DNA from: Megascapheus bottae
Lineage: Eukaryota > Chordata > Mammalia > Rodentia > Geomyidae
NCBI GenBank assembly: GCA_024803745.1
Contig: JANJXV010000004.1
Span: 43,705,358 to 43,769,357 of the forward strand
Direction of reading: 5' to 3'
Length of the DNA stretch: 64,000 nucleotides
Shown: piece after piece, positions 45,621-56,569 of the stretch
How the letters are laid out: every line of letters starts with the position of its first letter
How positions within the stretch are numbered: position 1 is the stretch's first letter
The notes under the pieces: generated by a model
The model's database searches: none
Told to the model about the DNA's origin: nothing
The model's input: the letters and a program-made list of their open reading frames with translations, nothing else
Position numbers and translations under genes: made by a program

Positions 45621-45638
45621 GCAAATTCAAATTTTCTT
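45621..45638 (+). repeat. L1 target-site duplication, left copy (18 bp)
   Basis: GCAAATTCAAATTTTCTT, repeated exactly at 46627-46644. Confidence 0.93.
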
Positions 45639-46626
45639 TATTTAATTTTTTTTATTTTTATTTATTACTTTTTATTTAATTTTTATTATTGAGGTAATGT
45701 ATAGAGGGGTTACAGTTACAATTGCCAGGTAGTAGGTGCGTTACTTCTCACACATTTATATCCCTTATGTTTTGGGGATGTTTTTGTTGTTTTTTTAAAA
45801 TATTTTTTATTGTATTTAATAAAAGGGTTACATGATATTTGCCAGGTAGAAGGTGCATTAATTCACATACATTGATACCCTTCCACATGTCTTGGTCCCC
45901 ATTACCTTCCCCCCTAACCCCCCTCTTGGTTTTCCCCCCTTCCCTGTCCAATTTCAAATAACCAAATACAAATGTATCCAATATATCAGATAACAAAGTG
46001 AGATATTGTGACAATATGAGATAACAAAGGAACAGCAAAAGAGATGAGAGATAACATAGCACCTTAAGGACAGCAATCATTCATTATATGGCTTTTGTTT
46101 CAATATCCTAGAGGTCCATTCAATTAGCTTCATACTATATGGCCTTATGTATCAAGTTCCATTTTCCTCCTCCCACCCACTCCCACTCATCTTGTTTTCC
46201 CCACTTCCTTACCCTATTTCAAATAAACAATTGAACAGATATACAATATACTGGGTAACAAAATCAGACGCAGAAACAATATGAGATTAACCAAAGGGCA
46301 ACAAAGGAGTAGAGAAATAAAATAGTACATTAAGAACAATAATCACTCAAGAAAGATAATCTTGTTTCCATAATCCTAGAGATCCTTTCATTTAGTCTCA
46401 TCCTATATGACTTTATGTACCTAGGTTTTGCGTTATTGTAATCCTCTGCTAGGAGAGTCCTACATGTGTACCAGTTATTACAAATGAGGGAAACCACTGA
46501 GCCTATGTTCCTTTGGGTCTGGCTTACTTCATTTAATATGATTTTTTTCCAAGTCTTTCCATTTCTTATAAATGAGGCAGCATAGAATTCCATTGTGTAT
46601 AAGTACCACAACTTCTTGATCCAATC
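45639..46626 (-). mobile_element. Older L1 3' end carrying a nested younger L1
   Basis: The outer element is made of 45639 to about 45786 and about 46159-46626. It has the older-type 3' end (GTATAGAGGGGTTACAGTTA) and the C-terminal ORF2 segment ([20 protein letters not shown]) in the frame 46330-46611. A perfect 18-bp duplication proves the outer boundaries. Between its two parts sits a different, younger L1 3' end. Confidence 0.9.
45787..46158 (-). mobile_element. Younger 5'-truncated L1 nested in the older one
   Basis: TTTTTATTGTATTTAATAAA and the rest match the young 3'UTR type at 21.6 and 55.5 kb. The matching stops abruptly at TATGTATCAAG, after which the outer element resumes. I did not find a clear duplication for this inner insertion. 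Confidence 0.82.
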
Positions 46627-46644
46627 GCAAATTCAAATTTTCTT
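46627..46644 (+). repeat. L1 target-site duplication, right copy (18 bp)
   Basis: Exact repeat of 45621-45638. Confidence 0.93.
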
Positions 46645-46667
46645 AATTTTATTTTTCTTTATTTTTT

Positions 46668-46833
46668 GCCATCCCTGGGGCTTGTACTCAGGATCTGGCC
46701 ACTGAGCTTTCTAAAGGCTATTGCTTTAGCATTTGAGTCACAGCACGACTTCTGGCTTTTTGTGTGTGTGTGTGTGGTATTAAGGAATCGAATCCAGTGC
46801 TTTGTGTATGCTAAGCAAGCACTCTGGCCCCCA
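46668..46833 (-). mobile_element. IDL-Geo-type SINE (antisense, internally deleted)
   Basis: GCCATCCCTGGGGCTTGTAC through GAATCGAATCCAGTGC, with a (GT)n run at the monomer junction (46762-46776). The A-box end is shortened: GCAAGCACTCTGGCCCC lacks the ACCACTAGGCC segment. Confidence 0.85.
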
Positions 46834-46982
46834 AATCATACATTTTTTTAAGCCACTATAGTGTGAATTTTATATGTATTATACCACACCATCTATTTGT
46901 TTCTGTCTGAATTTCTTTTTTTTTTTTTTACTAGCTGAAGCACACACCAGTTGTTCATTCTACCGATCAGTAAAGACTTTCT

Positions 46983-46995
46983 AAAAGAATATTCT
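46983..46995 (+). repeat. Full-length L1 target-site duplication, left copy
   Basis: AAAAGAATATTCT, repeated exactly at 53990-54002. Confidence 0.95.
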
Positions 46996-48693
46996 GAGAT
47001 CGGCGGAAGATTGTGGCGGTTCAGGGTGAGACGTACTGAGCTCCTGCCAAGATTCATGTACTGGCAGTGCAGGAGACAATACTCTATCAGAAATTGATCC
47101 TAAGTAAGCTTTAGGACCACAGAGAACTCAGGCAGAGAGGGAAAAAAGGCAGAATACCTGCGCGAGAAGAGAGCAGGGAGCTCCGCCAAGGAGCGGCCAG
47201 GGAGACAAAGGCTCTTCTGAATCAGAGCAAAGACAGCACTGTCTGGACAGCGCAGACCCGCCAGCTGCAGACAGAGCCACACAGAGCCTGCGTGAGCCCA
47301 GAGCCGACACCCGGCTGTGCACTGACCTGCCAGCTTCATGGAACCGGAGAATCCAGCAATTTGTGAGTAGCTCTGAGGGGAAGTTTCCACTTCTGCTCCA
47401 GGAATGGCATTGGGAGGGAGCCCCTCCCCCGCCCGCTGAGAGCAGCACCATCTTGACTGCTGGCAAAGACCCAGGCCAAAGCAATTGGAGCCTGAGAGGT
47501 GTTGCTGATAGCACCACCATTCTAACTGGCAAAGGATTTCCCAGAGATCCCTTAGCCAGAAATCCAGTCCCAGTGCTGCTGAAGTCCATCCCCCTGCACC
47601 GCCCTCAGACCTGGTAAACAAAGCTGCCCGGGGATCTTTCAGCTTTGTTTTACCAAACAAGCAATCTGATCCAAAAAACCACAAAGCCAAATCACAAGAG
47701 AAAAAGACTTTGTGAAGTGTTTAGATGCCGAATTTAGTGGAGACACAAGTTTCCTATCCTGCCACCCCACATAAAAAAAAAAAACACTGAAGAATACCCT
47801 TTTTTTCTTGCACCCCATTCAATTTGCATTTTTAAATGTTCTTATTTTTCTCTTTGCAATTTAACCTACACCTTCTTTTCTAATGTTATGATTCGTTCCT
47901 TTTTTTTAAATTCTTTTTTTTCTTTTTTTCTCCTCTCTTTTCCCGCAATCCTGCTGTCACTGTGGTCGTTGCTAGAAACACAGTGACAGCTCTGGGTACA
48001 GTCTGAATAAAAACAATACTCATATTGATACAATCACCTGCTTTTTAAACTCCTGGTTCTCAACCCTAGTATCTCTTGGGTAAGACCTCAGAACAGTGAG
48101 GAATCTCCCCCCACCTTTTTTTTTTTAATTTTGGTGTGTGTGTGTGTTCTGTTTTCTTTTATTTTGTTGCTGTTTTGTTTCCTTTTTCTTTTTTTTCTTT
48201 CTTTTTAAAATTTGTATCATTGAAATCTATATCTACCTCCCTCTTTTCTCTATATATTCTTCTTATTACTCTTCTTTTTTGATTTTTTTATTACTCTTCT
48301 CAGACTCCTGCATTATTCTTTTCCTACCTACCTTGTCGTCTTTCATATTGTTTTTCTATCCCTGGTCCTCTGTTCATCCTTCAATTCTTATAATGCATAG
48401 ATCTACATTTGATGGTTGTTGAGCAATGCTGTGTATCTAGGTGTTCAATTATACTCTAGGACCAGAGGGACTTAAATGCAATAGAGATTTGATTGAGAGG
48501 CTTATTGTTTTGGGTATAAATTGGTCATCTGTGATTGTATTAGATTTATATGTCAGTGTACAAAAAGAAAGAGAGAGTGATATTCCCAATCTAAAAGAGC
48601 GAACATCTATTGTCAGCCAACTAAAAAGGTCTAGGTTGGTTCTATCTCAAAAATTATAATCTTGTTTAGTATTAATCTTGCTCCCATCTTCAA
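46996..48693 (+). promoter_or_regulatory. L1 5'UTR (promoter region), type B
   Basis: Starts GAGATCGGCGGAAGATTGTG, a GGCGG-rich start possibly equivalent to the YY1-type motif found at the start of other L1s (inference). It is GC-rich to about 47.65 kb, then T/C-rich to 48.3 kb. The last 340 bp match the 27.38-27.72 kb leader, but the distal GC-rich part is unrelated to the other copy. Long open frames run antisense (47100-47690). Confidence 0.8.
47100..47690 (-). other. Antisense open frame (196 codons) in the L1 5'UTR
   Basis: This minus-strand frame opens in the GC-rich part of the L1 leader and shows no domain that I recognise. It is rich in Leu, Ser, Gly, Trp and Cys. A second minus-strand frame (47128-47589, 153 codons) overlaps it almost completely, which points to a local scarcity of stop codons. 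Primate L1s have a short antisense 5'UTR frame (ORF0), so the position is suggestive, but there is no evidence of homology or expression. Confidence 0.25.
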
Positions 48694-49880
48694 ATGGGCA
48701 GAACAAGAAATTCAAGAAAAATGTTAAATCAAGGAATAGCATCTCCCACCCAACATAAACAGGCAATGGAACAGTCACTGGCAAACCTAGAGGAGAGCCT
48801 TCCAAGTGCTATACAAATGCAATTGATAAACATCATTAATGAAAAATGTGAAAACATAAAGAAAGAGATAAGGAAGGAAGCCACAGCTAAACAAGAGGAA
48901 ACCATAAACAAGGTGATATGTGAAAAAGGGGAAGCCATAAAGGAGGCCATAATAAAGGTTTTTCAAAGAAAAATGGATGAATTCATAGAATCCACAAACA
49001 AAAAGGTGACTGAACTCCAACGAATGTCCAAAGAGAATAAAGGTGCTGAGCTAACCACTCAAATGGAAATCAAGGAGCTAAAGAAATCCATACATGATCT
49101 AAAACAAGAGATGCAAGGCATCAAAAATGAGCAATTAGAAGCAAGAGAGATGAGAATAAAGTAGATAGCTTTGATAGCAGGTTAGACAATGCAGAAGAGA
49201 GAATTTCCCGGGTTGAAGATAATTTAGTTGTTATAGAAAAAGAACAGAAAATAAGTCAAATCAAATCTAGGAAATATGAGAGAGTGCTTCAGGAGATCCA
49301 AGATACAATTAGGAAGCCTAATTTCAGGATAATTGGTACTGAGGAGGGTCTAGAGAAAGAGGTCAATGGTATTGGAAATATACTTCAGGGAATCATCTCA
49401 GAGAATTTCCCAAATATCCAGAAGGGCAGGCCCATACAGATATAAGAAGCTTTTAGAACCCCAAACAGACCTGACCAGAAAAGGACATCCCACCGCCACA
49501 TTGTAATCCAAACTGGATCAATAGAGGCCAAAAATAGGATCCTAAAAGCAGCCAGGGAGAAGAGAATAATCACCTATAAAATCAAACTAATCAGAATAAC
49601 CCCAGACTTCTGAGCAGAGACCATGCAAGCAAGAAGAGATTGGAAGGATGTATGCCATGACCTGAGGTCAAATAACTACCAACCAAGAATACTGTACCCA
49701 ACTAAGCTCTCATTCATAACTGAAGGAATAACAAAAACATTCCATTCCAGGGAAAAGCTGCAACATTTTGTAGCAACAAAACCAACATTACAGAAAATTC
49801 TCAGAGATGGTCTACACATAGAAAACCAACACAAATGTAATACAGAGAAAGACATGGCACCTAAAACTCATAACATCTAA
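48694..49880 (+). pseudogene. L1 ORF1 pseudogene
   Basis: Same family as the minus-strand ORF1: MGRTRNSRKMLNQ start, Glu/Lys-rich coiled coil with AIQMQLINIINEK and FQRKMDEFIESTNKK. A one-base frameshift near 49150-49164 ends the first piece at 156 codons. The remainder continues in another frame, and the last piece (49623-49880) has the C-terminal domain with SNNYQPRILYPTKLSFITEG. The product would have been the L1 RNA-binding trimer. Confidence 0.92.
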
Positions 49881-49928
49881 GTACCACAAGAGCTATCAAG
49901 ACACAGGCCCTAATGAAAGCTTGTAAAA

Positions 49929-52900
49929 ATGGCAAGAAAAATAAATATTACTCAATCCTGACTCTCAATATCAATGGAGTTAACTCTCCATTTAAACGAT
50001 ATAGATTATCCAGTTGGATCAAAAAACAAGACACATCGTTTCACTGTCTTCAAGAGACATATCTTACCTCCCAAAACAAACATTATTTGAAAGTGAGAGG
50101 TTGGAATAAACTCTATCAATATAAGGCCCCCATAAACAGGCTGGAGTTGCCATCCTCATATCAGATAAAAGACTTCAAGCTAAAATTACTGAGAAAAGAC
50201 AAAAAAGGTATTACATACTACTAAAGGAATCTTTCCTCTAGGAGGACATAACCATCCTAAATATCTACACACCGAATCCCGGAGCTCCAAACTTCATCAA
50301 GCAAACTTCACTTTCACTGAAACCATAAATAGATCAAAACACAGTGACTTTAACACACCACTCTCACGTTTGGACAGATCAACAAGGCAAAAACTCAACA
50401 GAGAAACCTTAGAATTGAACAACTGTAGACACCAACTACATCTAACAGACATCTACAGATTATTCCACCCAGCAACAACACAATATATGTTTTTTTCAGC
50501 AGCACGTAGAACATTCTCCAAATTAGACCACATTTCAGGCAATAAAAGAAACCTGGACAGATTCAGAAACACTGAAAATATTCCCTGCACTATCTCAGAC
50601 CTCAAGGACATCAAATTGGAATTGAACACACATCTCCACCAATGAAAACTCTGTAACTCGTGGAGATTGAACAACACATTGTTGAATCACCAATGGGTCA
50701 TCAAAGAGATCAGAACAGAAATCCAACAGTTTATGAAATTTAACAATAAGGAGCGCACAAAAGACCAACTCCTTTGGGACACCGCAAAGCAGTACTCAGA
50801 GGAAAATTTATAGTTCTGAGTGCCTACATTAACAAGTTGGAAAAATTGCAAAGCCACAATTTAATGTGTCACCTTAAGCTCCTGGAAAAAGAGCAACAAA
50901 CCAACCCTAATCCCACTAGAAGGAAGCAAATTATTAAAATCAAAGCAGAATTAATTGAACTAGAATCCAAAAAAACTATACAAAGAATCAGCAAAACAAG
51001 GAGATGGTTCTTTGAAAGAATGAATAAAATTGACAAACCCTTAGCAAATCTTACCATAAAAAGAAGGGAGCATACTGAAATAAGCAAAATCACACACAAA
51101 AAGGTAATGTCACGACAGAAATTACCAAAATCCAGAGTATCATGAGGGAATCCTTCTCAAACTTTTACGCCAACAAATTTGAGAAGCCAGAAGAAATGGA
51201 CGAATTCCTAGCCAATATTAACATACCCACACTGAACCAAGAACTAACCCAAATAAACAGGCCTATTTCAAGCACTGAAATAGAAATGGCAATAAGAGAA
51301 CTTCCACCTAAGAAAAGCCCAGGGCCAGATGAATTCACAGCTGAATTCTATAAGGTCTTCAAAGCAGAGCTCACACCCATATTCCTCAAGCTCTTCAACA
51401 AAATTGAAAATCAAGGTTCTTTACCAAACTCATTTTACGAAGCCAGTATAACCCTCATCCCTAAACCAGACAGAGATTCATCAAAGAAAGAGAACTATAG
51501 ACCTATTTCTTTGGTGAACATTCATGCAAAACTTCTCAACAAAATACTGACCAAACGTCTACAACAACTCATCAAAAAAATTATACACTATGATCAAACT
51601 GGATTCATCACAGGGAGGCAAAGCTGGTTCAACATACACAAATCAATTAATATAATTCAACACATCAACAGGAGCAGGGACAAAAATCACATGATTGTCT
51701 CAATAGATGTGGAAAACGCACTTGACAAGATCCAACACCCCTTTATGTTGAAAGCTCTGGAGAAACTAGGAATCCATGGAACATTCCTCAATATAATAAA
51801 GGCTGTGTATGAAAAACCCACTGCTAGTATTACACTTAATGGTGAAAATCTAAAGCCATTCCCTCTGAAATCAGGAACAAGACAAGAATGCCCACGCACT
51901 CCACTACTCTTTAACATAGTACTAGAATTCCTAGCCAGTGCAATAAAGCAAGAAGCAAGCATAAAGGAGCTCCAAGTAGGAAAAGAGGAAGTAAAACTTT
52001 CCCTCTTTGCAGACTCTCAAGCTCCTTGAGCTGATTCAAAACTTTGGAAGGATAGGAGGCTATAAAATGAACTCTCAAAAATCAACTGCCTTCCTCTATG
52101 CCAACAGTGAGAGGAATGAGGCAACAATCAGGAAAGCAACTCCTTTTGCAATGGCCTCAAAGAAAATAAAGTACCTAGGAATTACCTTAACTAATAATGT
52201 AAAGGACTTTTTGATGAAAACTTTAAAACCCTGAAAAAGGAAACTAAAGCAGAACTGCTCCTGCATTGGAAGAATCATGAAAATGACAATCTTGTCAAGG
52301 GCTATCTACAAATTCAATGCAATATCCATCAATATCCCAACGTCATTCTTAAAGAGATAGAAGAGGCAATCCAAAATTTCATATGGAATAATAAAAGACC
52401 CCATATAGCAAAAACACTTCTTAGCAGAAAGAACAGCGCCGGAGGAATTTCAATTCCAAACTTTAGACTCTATTACAGAGCTATAATTCTCAAAACAGCT
52501 TGGTACTGGCACAAGAACAGGCTTGAAGACCAATGGAATAGAACTGAGGACCCAGCTATTAAACCACAAACCTGTGGCCACCTAATCTTTGAAAGGGAGC
52601 CAAAAAAAAAAGGAATGGAAGAAAGATAGCCTCTTCAACAAGTGGTGTTGGCAGAACTGGTTAAGCACCTGCAGAAAACTAAAGTTGGATCCTTTTTTGT
52701 CACCCTGTACTAGAAATAACTCCAAATGGATCAAAAACCTGGAGGTAAAAGCCAAAACTCAGAAAACTTTAAAAGAAGGAAAACGAGATACACTAGGCCT
52801 CCTTGGCACAGGTCCAAACTTTCTTAATAACGACCAAGAATCACAACAAATCAGAGAAAGGCTCGATAAGTAGGGACTGCATTAAACTGCAGAGTTTCTG

Positions 52901-53684
52901 TAGGGCAAAGGACATAGGTAGTAAATTAAATAGGAATCTTGCAGAATGGGAGAAGATCTTCACTAACCATACAATGGACAAAGGTCTCATATCTAAAATA
53001 TATCAATAGCTCAAAAACATGAATCACTCCAAAACTAATCTCAAAGGAGCAATCATCCCATTAAAAGATGGGCCAAATACTTAAAGAGAGTCTTCTCTGA
53101 AGAAGAAACAAAAATGGCCTATAGACACATGAAGAAATGCTCAACATCTCTGGTCATAAAAGAAATGCAATTCAAAACAACGCTAAGATTCCACCTCACT
53201 CCAGTTAGAATGGCCAGGATCAGGAAAACGAATAATAACAGATGCTGAAGAGGATGTGGCCAGGAGGGATCACTACTACACAGTTGGTGGGAGTGCAAAC
53301 TCATTCAACCACTATGGAAAGCAGTGTGCAGTGCCTCAAAAGACTAAACATAGAACTCCCCTATAACCCAGCAATTCCACTACTTGGCATTTACCCAATC
53401 ATCCAGAAACAAGGACATACTAAATCCACCAACACAACAATGTTCATTGCAGCACTATTTACCATTGCAAAGATATGGAACAAACCTAGATGTCCCTCAG
53501 TTGATTAATGGATCAACAAGATGTGGTATTTGTACACAATGGAATTCTATGAGGCTGTCAGAAACAATGACATCGCCCCATTTGTTAGGAAATGGAAAAA
53601 CTTAGAAAAAATCATATTAAGTGAAGTAAGCCAGACTCAAAGAACTTAGGCTCCATGGTTTCCCTCATTTTTCATAATCAGTAG
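49929..53684 (+). pseudogene. L1 ORF2 pseudogene (endonuclease/reverse transcriptase)
   Basis: The ORF2 start at 49929 is followed by endonuclease pieces (TLNINGVNSPFKRYR; MDRSTRQKLNRETLELNN). The longest frame in the window (51142-52029, 295 codons) covers the RT core: [46 protein letters not shown] and [15 protein letters not shown]. The catalytic FADD block is damaged: LFAD is followed by a deletion of about 38 nt near 52012 that shifts the frame. The C-terminal segment continues to CATAATCAGTAG (stop at 53682-53684). Several other stops and indels are present. Expected full length is about 1,250 residues. Confidence 0.94.
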
Positions 53685-53989
53685 AAACCTTGGGCTCTCC
53701 TAGCAGAGATTTGCAATAGAGCAAAACCTCGATACAAAAGGCCATATAGTATGACGATAAATGAAAAGATCTCTAGGATATAGAAACATAAGCCATATAA
53801 TGAATGATTGTTGTCCTTAAGGTACTATGTTATCTCTCATCTCTTTTGCTGTCCCTTGGTTATCTCATATTGTTATAGTATCTCACTTTGTTACCTGATA
53901 TATTGGATATATTTGTACTTGGTCATTTGAAATTTGAATTGGCAAATATCATGTAACCCTTCTAGTAATTACAATAAAAATATATGAGA
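53685..53989 (+). other. L1 3'UTR
   Basis: From the ORF2 stop to ACAATAAAAATATATGAGA. It is shorter than that of the 21.6-kb copy: GGTCATTTGAAATTTGAATT is followed directly by GGCAAATATCATGTAACCC, so the pyrimidine/purine-rich middle block is missing. Confidence 0.85.
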
Positions 53990-54002
53990 AAAAGAATATT
54001 CT
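53990..54002 (+). repeat. Full-length L1 target-site duplication, right copy
   Basis: Exact repeat of 46983-46995. Confidence 0.95.
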
Positions 54003-54365
54003 ATCATTTAACAGATGATGGACATTTGAACTATTTCTATTTTTTGGCTATTAGAAATAAAAATGCAGTGAACAGTCATGTAGATATATTTAGTTACATT
54101 GTGTTTAGAACAACTATATCATGCAAAGGGATTACTCTTAAATCTGAAACTTCAGTTTTTTTTTCAATGTGGATGTAATGGTTTACATTCCCCCTAGAAA
54201 TGATACAAGTAATAGTTCTCCCCATCTTGCCAACATTTTTATGACAAAACTGTTTAAGTTTAGCCATTTTAATACTTGTATATTAGTATCTTGTTCTGGC
54301 TTTAATTTACATTTTTCTAATGACTAATAGTGTTAAATGTCTTTTCATTTGCATATTCCCCATCT
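54003..54365 (-). mobile_element. Ancient L1 (or HAL1-like) remnant, antisense
   Basis: AACAGATGATGGACATTTGA, then AATAAAAATGCAGTGAACAG and CTGGCTTTAATTTACATTTT followed by CTAATGACTAATAG, is the reversed order of the ORF2 end of old L1s. The full-length L1 apparently inserted here. Confidence 0.75.
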
Positions 54366-54439
54366 GTGAATTCTGAAGTACCTGCGTTAATATTCACATT
54401 GAAGTGTTAGGTCAAACTTTGACTCATTTTTTTCTCTTC

Positions 54440-54600
54440 TCTCATTTTCATTACATGCGTTTATGTACACACAGGCATGTATACATGTACATGTATATGT
54501 GCATACATACATGCAAGCATATATTCAGAAACCATGTGTGCACAAACATGTGTATGTATGTATGCACATAGTATATGCATATAAATACATATGTAGGGCA
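54440..54600 (+). repeat. Imperfect (TGTA/CATA) low-complexity block
   Basis: Alternating purine-pyrimidine GTACATGTATATGTGCATAC units. Confidence 0.85.
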
Positions 54601-54674
54601 AGAATATTAAACACATGATAGGAAATAATTCAAAACCACAGAGATGTTAGAAATCACAGCTTTAGTAGCTTTAT

Positions 54675-54930
54675 GTGACTGATATTTATTTCTTTTTTCT
54701 TTTTGACATTTCTGGGACTTGAACTCAGGGGCTGAGCAATGTCCTTGAACTTTCCTTGAAAGTTCATTGTCCTTGAACTTTCTTAAGGCTAGAGTTCTAA
54801 CACTTGAATCACAGCATTGCTTCCACTTTTTTCTATGTATATCGTAGTGAGGAATTGAATGCTAGTTTTCATGCATGCTAGGCAAGCCTTATACCACTAG
54901 GCCAAATTCCTGGCCCAGTGACTGATATTT
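54675..54930 (-). mobile_element. IDL-Geo-type SINE (antisense) with an internal palindromic duplication
   Basis: Reversed copy from GACATTTCTGGGACTTGAAC to GGCCAAATTCCTGGCCCA. GTGACTGATATTT at 54675-54687 recurs at 54918-54930. TGTCCTTGAACTTTC occurs twice (54740 and 54768), and between the copies lies GAACTTTC-CTT-GAAAGTTC, a perfect 8-bp inverted repeat. Confidence 0.92.
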
Positions 54931-55400
54931 CTAGTCATGTCATGTTTTCCCAAATATACAAGCCACATAAATTTTTATTTTATGACAGACATATTGATTT
55001 CATCTCTACTTGGTTTTGGATATTTCTGGATTCTTATGAATATTATTTTTAATGATTTTTATAATATATAGGTAGCTGAACAAAGGATTACTGTATAACA
55101 AAATTAGTGTACAAGTAGAATGCATGTTGTTTCACTACTTTCATCACCCCCCACCTCTCTCCAAACTCATATTCACCCTTCAGTTTTCCTTTTTCGTAGG
55201 ATATACATTGAATAATGTGACTTTATTATTTACCTGCTTGTCTACCATCCCTCTTCTTGAACCCACCTTTCCATAATATTTCATGTTTTTATTTTGGTGG
55301 ATTGTGAGTTCATTTTTCTAAGGAATTGCAACATTTAGAAATATTCTTGACTATGTTTCTATGATTCAGTTATGTGGAAACTATTCCTTTTTGTTTTGGG
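54931..55400. other. Unassigned intergenic DNA
   Basis: Possible old repeat at 55070-55200 (C-rich CACCCCCCACCTCTCTCC block) that I cannot name. No gene seen. Confidence 0.4.
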
Positions 55401-55401
55401 A

Positions 55402-55415
55402 TTTTTAAAATTTCT
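55402..55415 (+). repeat. L1 target-site duplication, left copy
   Basis: TTTTTAAAATTTCT, repeated exactly at 56556-56569. Confidence 0.92.
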
Positions 55416-55449
55416 TTTTTTTATCTAAAGATAGTCTATTTTATTTTTT
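55416..55449 (-). other. Probable short 3' transduction
   Basis: On the minus strand the L1 end is followed by an A-rich run containing AATAAA, about 16 nt of non-L1 sequence (55423-55438), then a second A tract (55416-55422) just before the target duplication. Confidence 0.6.
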
Positions 55450-56555
55450 CATATATTTTTATTGTAATTAATAGAATGGTTACATGATATTTGCCAAATA
55501 GAAGGTGCATTAATTCACATACATTGATACCCTTTCACATGTCTTGGTTCCCATTTCCCTTCCCCAACCCCATCCCTCATCTTGTTTTCACCCCTTCCCT
55601 ATCCAATTTCAAATAACCTAATACAAATATATCCAATATATCAGGTAACAAAGTGAGATACTGTAACAATATGAGATAACCAAGGGACAGCAAAAGAGAT
55701 GAGAGATAACATAGTACCTTAAGAACAACAATCATTCATTATGTGGCTTATGTTTCTATATTCTAGATATCCTTTCATTTAACGTCATACTATATGGCCT
55801 TATGTTTTGCTCTATTGCAAATCTCTGCTAAGAGAGCCCAAGGTTTCTACTGATTATGAAAAATGAGGGAAACCATTGAGCCTAGGTTTCTTTGAGTCTG
55901 GCTTACTTCACTTAATATGATTTTTTTCTAAGTCTTTCCATTTCCTAACAAATGGGGCAATGTCCTTCTTTCTGACAGCAGCTTAGAATTCCATTGTGTA
56001 CAAATGGATCAACATCTTGTTGATCCATTAATCAACTGAGGGACATCTAGGTTTGTTCCATATCCTTTCTATGGTAAATAGTGCTGCAATGAACATTGTT
56101 GTGCTGGTGGATTTAGTATGTCTTTGTTTCTGGATGATTGGGTAAATACCAAGTAGTGGAATTGCTAGGTCATAGGGGAGCTCTATGTTTAGTCTTTTGA
56201 GGAACTGCCATACTGCTTTCCATAGTGGTTGAACGAGTTTACACTGCCACCAACTGTGTAGTAGTGATCCCTCCTGGCCACATCCTCTTCAGCATCTGTT
56301 GTTATTACATTTCTTGATCCTGGCCATTCTAACTGGAGTGAGGTGGAATCTTAGCGTTGTTTTGATTTGCATTTCTTTTATGACCAGAAATGTTGAGCAT
56401 TTCTTCATGTGTCTATATGCCATTTTTGTTTCTTCTTCAGAGAAGACTCTCTTTAAGTCTTTGTTTCATCTTTTAATGGGATGGTTGTTACTTTGGAGAT
56501 TAGTTTTGGATTGATTCAACTTTTTGAGCTGTTGATATATTTTAAATATGAGGCC
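55450..56555 (-). mobile_element. 5'-truncated L1 (1.1 kb)
   Basis: Minus-strand 3'UTR plus the C-terminal part of ORF2. It starts in the block corresponding to 22685 in the large minus-strand copy. The perfect 14-bp duplication at 55402-55415 and 56556-56569 bounds it. The ORF2 part has point changes and the reading frame is not preserved. Confidence 0.95.
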
Positions 56556-56569
56556 TTTTTAAAATTTCT
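56556..56569 (+). repeat. L1 target-site duplication, right copy
   Basis: Exact repeat of 55402-55415. Confidence 0.92.

Larger units (their letters stand above)
46996..53989 (+). mobile_element. Full-length, mutated L1 element
   Basis: About 7.0 kb: 5'UTR (46996-48693), ORF1 (48694-49880), a 48-nt spacer, ORF2 (49929-53684), 3'UTR and a short A-rich end. The 13-bp duplication AAAAGAATATTCT on each side fixes both ends and shows that the element was inserted with its complete 5' end. ORF1 and ORF2 carry frameshifts and stops, and part of the RT catalytic motif is deleted, so it is not active. The target appears to lie in an older L1 remnant (54.0-54.36 kb). Confidence 0.96.

Noticed and set aside
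47363..47617. Plus-strand frame of 84 codons in a GC-rich region, suggesting a CpG-island exon
   Set aside because: The GC-rich block is the L1 5'UTR, fixed by the target duplication at 46983 and the ORF1 that follows.
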